DNA from: Progne subis subis | Taxonomy: Eukaryota > Chordata > Aves > Passeriformes > Hirundinidae | Length of the DNA stretch: 64,000 bases | Assembly (NCBI GenBank): GCA_022316685.1 | Contig: JAKJHU010000256.1 | Coordinates: 1 to 64,000 of the forward strand | Reading direction: 5' to 3' | Shown here: positions 34,327-43,179 of the stretch, in pieces | Layout of the letters: each line of letters begins with the position of its first letter | Numbering within the stretch: the first letter of the stretch is position 1 | Position numbers and translations under genes: made by a program | Notes under the pieces: generated by a model | The model's input: the letters and a program-made list of their open reading frames with translations, nothing else | The model's database searches: none | Told to the model about the DNA's origin: nothing

Positions 34327-34697
34327 TGTGGAGAGATTGTCTGAAGCATGGCTGCAAAGTAAAGGCCATGCTGCAAAGTAAAGGCCATAAGAAGATCTGA
34401 CTTGTTAAGGTCTAGCAGAGAACATGCAGGACTACGTGACAAACAGCACGGATACTGTGTCCTTGTACAGAGAAGTTTCAAAATAACAAGGATGTTGATC
34501 AGCAGAAATCATGTAGCTGTAACGACAAGGCTAACTGCAAAAAAGAATATGCATTGTGAAATAGCGAACCAATTAGGAGCTACAATTTTGTAATACGCAT
34601 GAACTAATTAACTGCACTATATCTGTACGCAAGCACGTTAATAAATCTGAGACTTGTTGATCATGATAGCATGAGGCTCGTCTCCCGTTCTTCCACA
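34327..34697 (+). mobile_element. ERV2 5' LTR
   Basis: It runs TGTGGAGAGATTG to TTCTTCCACA, 371 bp, with AATAAA at 34640-34645. A duplicated AAAGGCCAT(G/A)-type segment lies near its start. It aligns base for base with 41732-42102. Confidence 0.9.
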
Positions 34698-34699
34698 AA

Positions 34700-34720
34700 T
34701 GGTGACCCTGACGACGTGAT
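34700..34720 (+). other. ERV2 primer-binding site, tRNA-Trp type
   Basis: TGGTGACCC followed by TGA and CGACGTGAT begins two bases after the LTR. Without the three-base TGA insertion it equals the alpharetroviral tRNA-Trp primer site as I know it. Confidence 0.65.
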
Positions 34721-34877
34721 ACCACGGTGAGAAGCAACGTAGGGTTCGGGTCCTGCAAGCAGAGGGACAGCTACAGAGCATTACTGGAGAGCTCCGTGCC
34801 CTAGGTGACCACAGAGGTGGGCTTAGCCGATACGTGCTGCCGAGACGTGGAGAGGCTGCAACAGCGCTGACGTGAGT

Positions 34878-36642
34878 ATGGATAGGCAAGCAGCATATGA
34901 TTTATTTACAGCGTTTCTGCAAAAGCGGCAGGTTAAAGGGATAGATTTAAGTAAAGAACTACCAGACCTTTTAAAGTTCGCTTACTCTCAAGGTTTCTTT
35001 ATTAACCCTCATACTGTCCATGAATTGTCTGAATGGAGACGGTTCGGGGATAAGCTGTGGGAACTCACGTTAGATGATGATAAGGCGGCGAAAAAGATGA
35101 GTAAACTTTGGAGGGTGGTTCACAACGAGTTACTTTTGTATCAGGCAGAGAAAAGGGCAGCACGGGAAGTAGTTACGGCTCAGGAAAAGAATCAAAAGTA
35201 TGATCCCCAGTGGGGCACTGACACCCCTAATCCCCCCGTATTCACGACAGTTCATTTGCCGGCTGCAGCACCCGTTTCACCTTCAGCTCCTCCAGTAGCA
35301 GAAGAGCCTGTCCGGGAGAGGAGTAATAAGGGGGGCCCTCCTTACAGCCCTGAGAACTGTGTCCCTTATCCCTCAGTCGGCCAGCTCCCCAAGCAGCCAA
35401 GAGCCTATCCCTGGGGCAGAGTCTGACCTTGCGGGGGCCATGGCAAGGGAGCGCCGGGAGGTTTGGGCAGCCCTAGCACGGCAAGGTGCCGAACAGGGTG
35501 ATCAGGACATATTAGAGGCAGCCTCCAGGTGCCTTGCCTTCCCGGTTACTTTTGCCCCTAATCCTGCTGGGGGGGGACTGCAAGCCACAGTAACAGTTTT
35601 AGATTGGAAAATGCTAGCGCAATTGCGCTCCACGGTGGGGCAATATGGGATCACTAGTGAGCCCACAAAGCAGATGCTTGAATACCTTTTTAATGCTCAT
35701 GTTTTGCTACCATCAGATATTAAGGGGATTGCTAGGCTCATCTTTACACAACATCAACACCTTTTGTTTAATGCACATTGGCAGGCTGAAGCTCAAGCCT
35801 CAGTCTCCATACAAAGAGGACAAGGAGATCCATTACAGGGCCTCACATTAGATGAGTTGTTGGGATTAGGACCGTTTCAACAGATGGAGGCACAGGCACT
35901 CATGGGGCCAGATAAATGCCGTGAGGCAATGAGAGTAGCCAAAAGAGCTATTGAAAAAGTCAAAGCACCTGGAGGTATACCTATTTACATGGGAATAAAA
36001 CAGGGTCGAGAAGAAGCACTAGGTCCCTTTGTTGATAAAATTGCTGAGGCTATAGATAAAGCCGGTGTCCAGGACTTTATGAAGGGAGCCTTGCTAAAGC
36101 AGTGTGTTCTCCAGAACTGTAATTCCCCTACTAGATCAATAATAACCACTATGGCAGGAGACTGGACAATAGCAGACTTATTAGAAAAAGCAGCAACTAT
36201 GCCATCAGGGTCGCAGGCATTTTTAGTGGAAGCAATTAAGCAGGTAGGATTGGGACTACAGGAACAGGCAAAGACGTCACAGACACAGGTGTTAGCAGCT
36301 CTTGCGCCTCTCCAAGCAGCAACGGCAAGCACCGGCCCTCGTCCCTCACCACCTGGTGGACGCATGAAATGTTTTCGCTGTGGTAATAGCGGGCATATAC
36401 GCCGAGAATGTCAGGCGGCCGGAGTCTGGTGTGCAAAATGCCGCTCTGACTCACATAATACCACTGCCTGTCGCCGGAGATCGGGAAACTTCCGGAGCAG
36501 CGCGAACAGCGGCCGCGCAGGGACACAAATAGCAGCTGCAATGCCACCAGCGCCATCCACAGCATCAGCCAACAACTACAACCAGCCACCAGCGGGAGCC
36601 TCGGCATGGACGTGGCAGCCGCAGTGGATGTCACCATAATGA
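34878..36642 (+). pseudogene. gag: ERV2 gag, one frameshift
   Basis: The first ATG is at 34878 (MDRQAAYDL). The first frame to 35426 holds matrix and a proline-rich stretch with a PSAP late-domain-like motif. Capsid and nucleocapsid continue in the next frame from about 35300 to 36642 (frame shown open from 35359), so a one-base indel lies between 35290 and 35425. Nucleocapsid has two C-x2-C-x4-H-x4-C knuckles (CFRCGNSGHIRREC near 36370, CAKCRSDSHNTTAC near 36435). Apart from the one indel the gene is open. Confidence 0.85.
36483..36489 (+). promoter_or_regulatory. gag-pro -1 frameshift site GGGAAAC
   Basis: The heptamer lies in the capsid-nucleocapsid frame as G GGA AAC, 153 bases before the gag stop. 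The pro frame (-1) is open from here through 37301. GGGAAAC is the heptamer used for gag-pro frameshifting in Mason-Pfizer-type betaretroviruses. Confidence 0.75.
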
Positions 36643-37304
36643 CTACACACCCGCACAAGATTCCAACTGGATTTAAGGGACCTATCATGATTAATGGAAG
36701 AGCAGTGGGAGGACTTTTGCTAGGTCGCTCTTCAACCACGATGATGGGACTATTTGTGTTACCTGGTGTCATTGAGGCGGACTATTGTGGGGAAGTTATG
36801 ATTATGGCCTATACCCAATATCCACCTTTAAAAATTAGTAAGGGACAGAGACTGGCGCAGCTAATACCACTTCCCCAGATAACCAAAGAAGTTACTCCAA
36901 TGCAACAAAAGCCAAGGGGGCAAGAAGGCTTTGGCTCCACAGGAGGACTAATTTTAATGACTGTGGATTTATCGGATCGCCCTAGGAAGAAAGTGGAATT
37001 TCAATTTAATAATAAAAGTATAACCCTTGTTGGATTACTGGACACTGGAGCAGACTCCTGTATTATTGCTCCACAAGAATGGCCCAAGGACTGGCCATTA
37101 CAGGCCTCTGCCACCACGGTGACTGGGGTCGGGGGAATGACCCTTGCGAACCGAACACCCGTGGTTACTGTGATTCTCGAAGGGAAGCAGGCGCAAGCGT
37201 CCTTTTCCATTACAATGCTGCCACCTACTGTTCAATGCCTGATCGGCCGAGACGTCCTGGCTCAACTCGGTGTCGTTCTCACGAATGAACACCCTTTGGG
37301 ATAA
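36483..37304 (+). CDS. pro: ERV2 pro: dUTPase plus aspartic protease
   Basis: It is reached by the frameshift at 36483-36489. The N-terminal half is a dUTPase fold with GLFVLPGVIEADYCGEV (motif III-like) and KGQRLAQLI. The second half is protease with LLDTGAD (catalytic Asp, about 37033-37053), a glycine-rich flap (TGVGGM) and LIGRDVL near the C-terminus. The frame is open to TAA at 37302-37304 without any break. Confidence 0.85.
   Translation, partial: GKLPEQREQRPRRDTNSSCNATSAIHSISQQLQPATSGSLGMDVAAAVDVTIMTTHPHKIPTGFKGPIMINGRAVGGLLLGRSSTTMMGLFVLPGVIEADYCGEVMIMAYTQYPPLKISKGQRLAQLIPLPQITKEVTPMQQKPRGQEGFGSTGGLILMTVDLSDRPRKKVEFQFNNKSITLVGLLDTGADSCIIAPQEWPKDWPLQASATTVTGVGGMTLANRTPVVTVILEGKQAQASFSITMLPPTVQCLIGRDVLAQLGVVLTNEHPLG
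37292..37298 (+). promoter_or_regulatory. Candidate pro-pol frameshift site CCCTTTG
   Basis: C CCT TTG lies in the pro frame two codons before the pro stop, and the pol frame (-1) is open from it. It fits the XXXYYYZ pattern, although G in the last position is not a favoured one. No other good heptamer is visible in the short overlap. Confidence 0.45.
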
Positions 37305-39956
37305 TGGCCGCTGCTTGGACTTTCCCCATTGCCCTCACTTGGACTACCAGCGACCCAGTGTGGGTTAAGCAGTGGCCACTGAAAGGGGAAAGCTTACAAC
37401 AGGCACATGCCTTGGTACAGGAACAACTCCGATTGGGTCATCTTAAATTGTCCACTAGCCCCTGGAATACTCCTATATTTATTATTAAGAAGAAGTCAGG
37501 GAAATATCGACTGCTTCACGATCTTCGTGCAGTGAATGCCCAAATGGAACCAATGGGAACTCTTCAGCCTGGATTGCCCAGCCCAGCGATGTTACCCCAG
37601 GACTGGCCTTTGTTAATCCTTGACTTAAAGGACTGCTTTTTTACCATTGTGTTACACCCTCAGGATACACGTCGGTTTGCATTTACCTTACCAGCCATAG
37701 ATCGTCAAAGCCCTGACTCTCGGTATGAATGGACTGTGTTACCCCAGGGCATGCGCAACAGTCCAACACTTTGTCAACTTTTTGTCCAAGCTGCTTTGCA
37801 GCCACTGTGGGAAAGATGGCCAAAGGTGATTATTTATCATTACATGGATGATATTTTATTTGCACAGCCTCATCCCTTTTCGGATTTACAAATTCAGATT
37901 ATAACACAGTCCCTTGCTGAGCATAAGTTGGTTGTTGCCCCAGAAAAAATTCAACGCTCAGCACCATGGAAATATTTGGGATTGACTTTGACACAGCAAG
38001 TAGTTACCCCACAAAAACTAGACTTTCATTGTGATGTTACCACTTTACATGATGCGCAAAAATTGTTAGGAGATTTGCAGTGGCTCAGGCCAATCATTGG
38101 GATTCCTAATGAACTTATTGATCAGCTGCGCCCCCTGCTCAAAGGCACTGACCCTGCTCAACCGGTATCTGTCTCCTCTCAACAGCGTTAAGTCATCCAA
38201 CTTATCGCCGACTGTGTTATACAAGGCCAAGTTCACCGCAGGTCTCTGGACCTACCTGTTGATACCACCATATGGCTGGGACCTACGCACTTTATGGGCG
38301 CGTTGACTCAACTTCAAAAGAAAACGGGGGAGAATTGGGTATTGGAGTGGATAGTTCCCCCATTACAACAACAAAAAACTATATGGCAAAAAATCGAGTT
38401 ATTGTGCCTTCTTATCAAAAAGGGACGTCAACGCGTGGTACAGATCTTAGGCCTAGAGCCGGAGACAATATTTGTGCCCTTACAACGAGATGGTCTTGAT
38501 TGGTATTTGGCCAATTCCATGGAACTGCAAGAAGCACTGCTAGCCAGCAGTAGTATCATTGCTCCAAATAATACAAAAGCTCAGTTAAAATGGATAGGAT
38601 CACACAGATGGATGGCCGTTCCTAAAAAACAGGACAAGCCCATATTGGAAGCACTTATGGTATATACTGATGCCGGAAAGAAATCCCGGAAGGCCGCTAT
38701 CACCTGGCATGAGGAAGGAATCTGGAACAAGAAGATATTACAGGCAGAAGCTACTGATAGATTACAGACATTGCAGCTACTTGCTGTGGTGTGGGCATTA
38801 ACAAATTTTGGAGGACTGCTCAATATTGTAACGGACTCATTATATGTGGCAGGTGTTGCCAATCGAACAGAGGATGCCTTCATCAAAGACGTAAAAAAAC
38901 CAGAGACTGTATCAGCTCCTGACGCAACTACAGAAGGCGTTACGGCAGCGAGAACAGCCTTATGCAGTGCTACATATCCGGAGCCACAAATGGGACATTG
39001 GCTTGGGAGAAGGGAATCAGCGAGCAGATGATCTGGTATCAGCCATAGCAGTACCTTTGCCTCAACACACATTGGCAAGAGAAGCTCACTCCATCTTCCA
39101 TCAAAATGCGAAAGGCCTGCAGAGACAGTTCCATATATCACATGCAGAAGCCACATCAATAGTCAGAAGCTGTCCCATATGCTGTAATCACAACAAAGGC
39201 TTGGGTTTGGGCACAGGGGTGAACCCTCGTGGTACCAGAGCTAACGAAATATAGCAGACTGATGTTACACATGTTAATTGCTTTGGTCGCTTAAAATATG
39301 TTCATGTTACTATAGATACATATAGTCACTATATTTGGGCAACGCCTCAAGCGGGTGAGAGGGCTGTTCATGTAATTAGACACCTTACTAGCTGCTTCGC
39401 GGTCATGGGAGTTTGTCAACAGCTAAAAACCGACAATGGCCCGGCTTATGATAGTGGCCGAGTCCAAATATTTTTGAAACAATGGGGGGTACGACATATT
39501 ACAGGCATCCCACATAACCCCAGAGGGCAAGCTATAGTAGAAAGAGCAAATAGCACCCTAAAGACTTATATTGAGAGATTCAGTGATAATACAGATGTAC
39601 AGGAACGCCTACTTAAAACACTGTTTGTACTGAACCACTTATGTGTATTTGGATCATCTGAGATGCCAGCCGCTGTCACGCACTTTGAAATGCTGAATGA
39701 AAGCAAGGCTAAAGAGTCAGCAGAGGTCTGGGTTAGATACAAATGTTTAAAGACAGGGTTATGGCAGGGTCCAGCAAGAGTACTATACTGGGGAAGAGGA
39801 TATCTTTGTGTTTCCACCCCAACAGGTCCTGAGTGGATTCCAGCCCGATGGACAAAGCCAGCCTTGAAGCCTCAGAGTGGAGGGCATCAGGAACCCTCGA
39901 CTGCGTCTGGACAGCCTGATCCGCCCCCACCGGGAGTTTCTCCAGACAGTGCTTGA
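37304..39956 (+). pseudogene. pol: ERV2 pol (RT, RNase H, integrase), broken
   Basis: RT is open from 37304 to an in-frame TAA at 38189-38191. It contains LLHDLRAVN, ILDLKDCF and the HYMDDIL motif (about 37840-37860). The connection and RNase H continue in the same frame (38294-38890: VYTDAG, then NIVTDSLYVAG). A one-base shift at the A7 run 38893-38899 moves the rest to a new frame. Integrase has its HHCC region (HQNAKG…CPICC), an amber TAG at 39252-39254 in place of the tryptophan before QTDVTH, then KTDNGPAY and IVERAN (D,D,E present). It ends TGA at 39954-39956. It is three single changes away from open, but non-functional as it stands. Confidence 0.88.
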
Positions 39957-40485
39957 CCCTTCGCTTTGCTACCCGGTTACTACGGATCAATTCACATATT
40001 TGTTAACTTGTTTAGCAAACTATCAGTTGGGGAGTATTAGAACACAGGGCTGTCTTTGTTGTTGGGACCGACAGCACCGTGCTTGGGTTTTAATACATTG
40101 TGGGGGATGTAGGCAACATGAGTGGATTCATCAACAGTCATTATTGGGTGAGCTATGGTGCTTAGCCTGTAGACGCTCTTGGAGGAGTGAAAGTCATCAT
40201 CAGGCACTAGAAAAGGCCACTGGGTTACCTTTTCCACAAGCAATAACTCGGTTTGAAAGCAGAGAGCAGCTACAGTTAGCCTATGCCCGCTGGCAGTTGC
40301 AACATTCAATAATTAGAGTAAAAGCCTTAGTTCATACAGAAATTACCCAGAAAAAGTGTGAGACCTATTGTTATATTCCCCGCCAGTGGACTGTGGTACC
40401 TTCGGAATGGGAACATCTCAATCAAAGGTTTAAACAGCTTAAGATAAAAAGGAAAGCAAGGAAGGACAAAAGAAACAACGAGTAA
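39868..40485 (+). CDS. AUG-less cysteine-rich open frame between pol and env
   Basis: This is a stop-to-stop open frame of about 206 codons, in the +1 frame relative to the end of pol, overlapping it by 89 bases and ending three bases before the env ATG. It contains no methionine codon at all, so expression would need splicing that brings in an upstream AUG. The deduced protein has a cysteine/histidine cluster (GCLCCW, then HCGGC, HEWIH, CLAC) within about 40 residues, which could bind zinc. A CETYC lies further on, and the C-terminus is strongly basic (KIKRKARKDKR). AG acceptor-like sites lie at 39944-39949 (TTTCTCCAGACAG). ERV1 has no matching frame between its pol and env. I do not recognise the protein; regulatory (Rev/Tat-like) function is only a guess from composition. 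Confidence 0.55.
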   Translation, partial: SLRVEGIRNPRLRLDSLIRPHREFLQTVLDPSLCYPVTTDQFTYLLTCLANYQLGSIRTQGCLCCWDRQHRAWVLIHCGGCRQHEWIHQQSLLGELWCLACRRSWRSESHHQALEKATGLPFPQAITRFESREQLQLAYARWQLQHSIIRVKALVHTEITQKKCETYCYIPRQWTVVPSEWEHLNQRFKQLKIKRKARKDKRNNE

Positions 40486-40487
40486 AT

Positions 40488-41786
40488 ATGAGACTGTTAT
40501 GTGTTTTGACCCTTTTTACACAAATAACGAGTGCTTTTTGGGTTTCCCCTCAGCCAAAAACAAATATATGGGTTACCTTAGCTAATCTCACTAATCAAGA
40601 AGCCATATGCCTTTCTTTATCAACTCCAGGAAACCCATTTTCCACCTGCTTAGTGGGAGTGCCTGCAGACAAATGGCCTTGTCCATCAAAAATACCAACA
40701 TGCAAGGCCAACGAATCACGGACAACAGCGAATGCGTGGGATCAATGGGTGCCTTATTTGCCCCTCGCACCTTTGGAACCACAAGAGATAGAATTGTTGG
40801 GGTCAGTTAAAGCTGATGCATGTGTTTATTTTAATTACAGAAGTGTAACCCAAAAAAGCCAAGGGACCAATTATACAACAACAGTCAATTCCTCCTTGCT
40901 AATTTATCAAAATGCCTCAACGTGGTGCAATTACACTGCTAACAAGATCTCTGTTTCAACAAATGTGCCACTTACATTGCCAACAGGCATGTTTTTAATC
41001 TGTGGAGATAGAGCCTGGGCAGGTATCCCTTCTCGATTAAGAGGTGGTCCATGCACACTAGGGCGACTATCGCTACTCACCCCAAACACTTCCATGATTT
41101 TAAATTACACACGGCATCACAGGCACAGGCAGGAAAAACGATTAGCCCACCAATTTACAAAGGAATGTGATTCAAATGTTGATTTTTGGTCTGCGGAGCA
41201 AAGAATTTTTGCATCTATTTTAGCTCCTGGAGTAGCCAGTGCTCAAAGTTTAGCTACCTTAAATAAACTAGGATGCTGGTTAGCAAAACAGACCAATGCC
41301 ACCTCCCTTGCTTTAAGCAACTTGTTAGCTGATGTAGATTCAGTTAGACATGCCACTTTGCAAAACAGAGCAGCGATAGATTTCCTGCTTTTAGCACAAG
41401 GACATGGTTGTGAGGAATTTGAAGGAATGTGTTGTATGAACTTGTCTGACCATTCACAATCTATTCATGCTCAAATCGATAACTTAAGGAAATTGACAGG
41501 ACAGTTGCGATTAGAACAAGGATGGGGTTTAGATGGGTGGCTTGCTTCCTTAGGACTTGGACCTTGGATTACCTCTATATTAAAAATAGCTGTGGTGATA
41601 GGCATTGTGATCCTTTTAACAATCACCTGCCTTCCATGTATTTGTATGTGTTTACAAAATGCCATACAGCGAACAATGCAATCTATGTTTAATCAGCATT
41701 TATTGGTACAATCAAAAGAAAACGGGGGAAGTGTGGAGAGATTGTCTGAGGCATGGCTGCAAAGTAAAGGCCATGCTGCAAAGTAA
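40488..41786 (+). CDS. env: ERV2 envelope, intact frame of 432 codons
   Basis: The frame starts at ATG 40488. A signal peptide (MRLLCVLTLFTQITSAF) is followed by the surface subunit with CLVGVP and several N-x-S/T sites. A basic cleavage-like stretch (RHRQEKR, about 41125-41145) leads to the transmembrane subunit with LQNRAAIDFLLLAQGHGC, a complete CX6CC motif (CEEFEGMCC) and a membrane anchor (IAVVIGIVILLTITCLPC). The tail runs 18 codons into the 3' LTR. No stop or shift interrupts it, in contrast to pol. The gene is related to the ERV1 env. Whether it is expressed cannot be told from sequence. Confidence 0.88.
   Translation: MRLLCVLTLFTQITSAFWVSPQPKTNIWVTLANLTNQEAICLSLSTPGNPFSTCLVGVPADKWPCPSKIPTCKANESRTTANAWDQWVPYLPLAPLEPQEIELLGSVKADACVYFNYRSVTQKSQGTNYTTTVNSSLLIYQNASTWCNYTANKISVSTNVPLTLPTGMFLICGDRAWAGIPSRLRGGPCTLGRLSLLTPNTSMILNYTRHHRHRQEKRLAHQFTKECDSNVDFWSAEQRIFASILAPGVASAQSLATLNKLGCWLAKQTNATSLALSNLLADVDSVRHATLQNRAAIDFLLLAQGHGCEEFEGMCCMNLSDHSQSIHAQIDNLRKLTGQLRLEQGWGLDGWLASLGLGPWITSILKIAVVIGIVILLTITCLPCICMCLQNAIQRTMQSMFNQHLLVQSKENGGSVERLSEAWLQSKGHAAK
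41714..41731 (+). other. ERV2 polypurine tract
   Basis: AAAAGAAAACGGGGGAAG lies directly before the 3' LTR start TGTGGAGAG. Confidence 0.8.
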
Positions 41787-42102
41787 AGGCCATAAGAAGA
41801 TCTGACTTGTTAAGGTCTAGCAGAGAACATGCAGGACTACGTGACAAACAGCACGGATACTGTGTCCTTGTACAGAGAAGTTTCAAAATAACAAGGATGT
41901 TGATCAGCAGAAATCATGTAGCTGTAACCAGAAAGCTAACTGCAAAAAAGAATATGCATTGTGAAATAGTGAACTAATCAGGAGCTACAATTTTGTAATA
42001 TGCATGAACTAATTAACTGCACTATATCTGTACGCAAGCACGTTAATAAATCTGAGACTTGTTGATCATGATAGCATGAGGCTCGTCTCCCATTCTTCCA
42101 CA
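41732..42102 (+). mobile_element. ERV2 3' LTR
   Basis: It is 371 bp, with AATAAA at 42045-42050, and is about 97-98% identical to the 5' LTR by eye. Confidence 0.9.
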
Positions 42103-42108
42103 CTGAGC
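42103..42108 (+). repeat. ERV2 target-site duplication, right (CTGAGC)
   Basis: It is identical to 34321-34326. Confidence 0.9.
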
Positions 42109-42960
42109 TGCTGGCAGAGAGGGAATCAGGGCTGTGCCTGAGGGTTGTGCTTGAGCAGTGAACTGCTTTGGAAGGGTGCAGAAGGGGTTTGGTAGACAAT
42201 CTGTGTTTTCTTTATCAATTTCTGAAAGAAAGACGCGATGTAGCTTCACTCAGCAAGAGCACATGCAGGATTATTGATAAAATGCTTGTGTTTGATTCCA
42301 AGGAAAGGAAGACGAGGCACTGGGAAAATGTTCAAATGTAACCAAGAGGGATTAATCTTATGAATTCCTTTAGCTTGAACAGACAGTGCTGAATCCTGTA
42401 TTCTCCCATTGCAGTGATTCATGTGTGCAAGTGTCTATCTTAGCCTTTAGAGTAAAGAGAGTGGTTCTGGCACACTGAAGCCTCTGGAAATCAGCACTGC
42501 CAGGCGCCTGCCCAGCTTGGAGCAGCTGCTGCTGCTGCTGCTGGGCAGATCCTCCCACTTCAACTGCTTCCAAAGGGCAATCAAGGTAGAGGTGTCCACA
42601 CACAGGAGCCCTGGGCACGTCCAAGAAATGTGCAGATACGTGGGGAGGTTTGTTAGGAATTTTGTCAGCTCTTATACCAAGAGTGCTTTCTCTGCTGGTT
42701 CTGGGCAATGCTTTGGGCCATGTTCTTGCTCTGCTTTCCTTTGCTTTGGTCCCATCTGAGTGCTCAGCTGGGCTCCAGGCTGGAGGTGCTCTGGGCACTC
42801 CAGGAGTTCCTCTAGGATCCCTTGAAAAAGAGAGTTTGGCCTACCAGGGGCTTTGTGCTTCTTTGTGGCACAGGAGAACTTCCCAGGCTATTTTGTGTTT
42901 GCTGTAGGCAAGGTTGGGTTGCTTTGCATCACTTCACAGACCAACACAGAGCATTGGCTT
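42109..42960. other. Intergenic stretch upstream of the five-exon host gene
   Basis: It should start with the far part of the copy D LTR. It contains a short (CTG)6 run at 42526-42543. No gene was recognised; open frames here lack domains. Confidence 0.4.
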
Positions 42961-43005
42961 TGTGATGTCAGGGCTTGGTTGCCATGTGGTTGTGCTGACA
43001 TCACA
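42961..43005. promoter_or_regulatory. Inverted repeat with CRE-like arms, possible promoter
   Basis: TGTGATGTCAG (42961-42971) and its exact reverse complement CTGACATCACA (42995-43005) flank a 23-base spacer that contains GTTGCCATG, an RFX-like half site. It lies about 175 bases before the ATG of the host gene at 43180. A CRE plus RFX-type combination is reminiscent of class II-type promoters, but there is no clear Y box. Confidence 0.4.
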
Positions 43006-43179
43006 AGGTTGCCTTGGTGCACGAAAGGCCTCAGTGGTGTCAGAGCAGCTCTTGGGCTTGCTCAGTGCAGGAGCATCCTCCTGCTTGAGGCGTTTGTCAG
43101 CGGGCAGCTGCACACTGACAGGAGCCTTGTTTGTTCCTGTGCTCCAGCACACTCTGCAAACTTGCACAGCAGTGCCACA

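Larger units (their letters stand above)
34327..42102 (+). mobile_element. ERV2: young alpha/betaretrovirus-like provirus
   Basis: The order is 371-bp LTR, primer site, gag, pro (dUTPase + protease), pol, an extra open frame, env, polypurine tract, 371-bp LTR. The LTRs have equal length and differ at about nine positions by my count (about 2.4%). Both flanks carry CTGAGC. The primer site is of the tRNA-Trp type used by avian alpharetroviruses, while gag-pro-pol needs two -1 frameshifts and pro contains dUTPase, as in betaretroviruses. gag has one frameshift, pol has two stops and one frameshift, and env is open. It is inserted in the LTR of copy D. Confidence 0.92.

Noticed and set aside
38097..38499. 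Additional small frames within ERV2 pol
   Set aside because: They are off-frame shadows; the pol frame resumes after the TAA at 38189 in the original frame.
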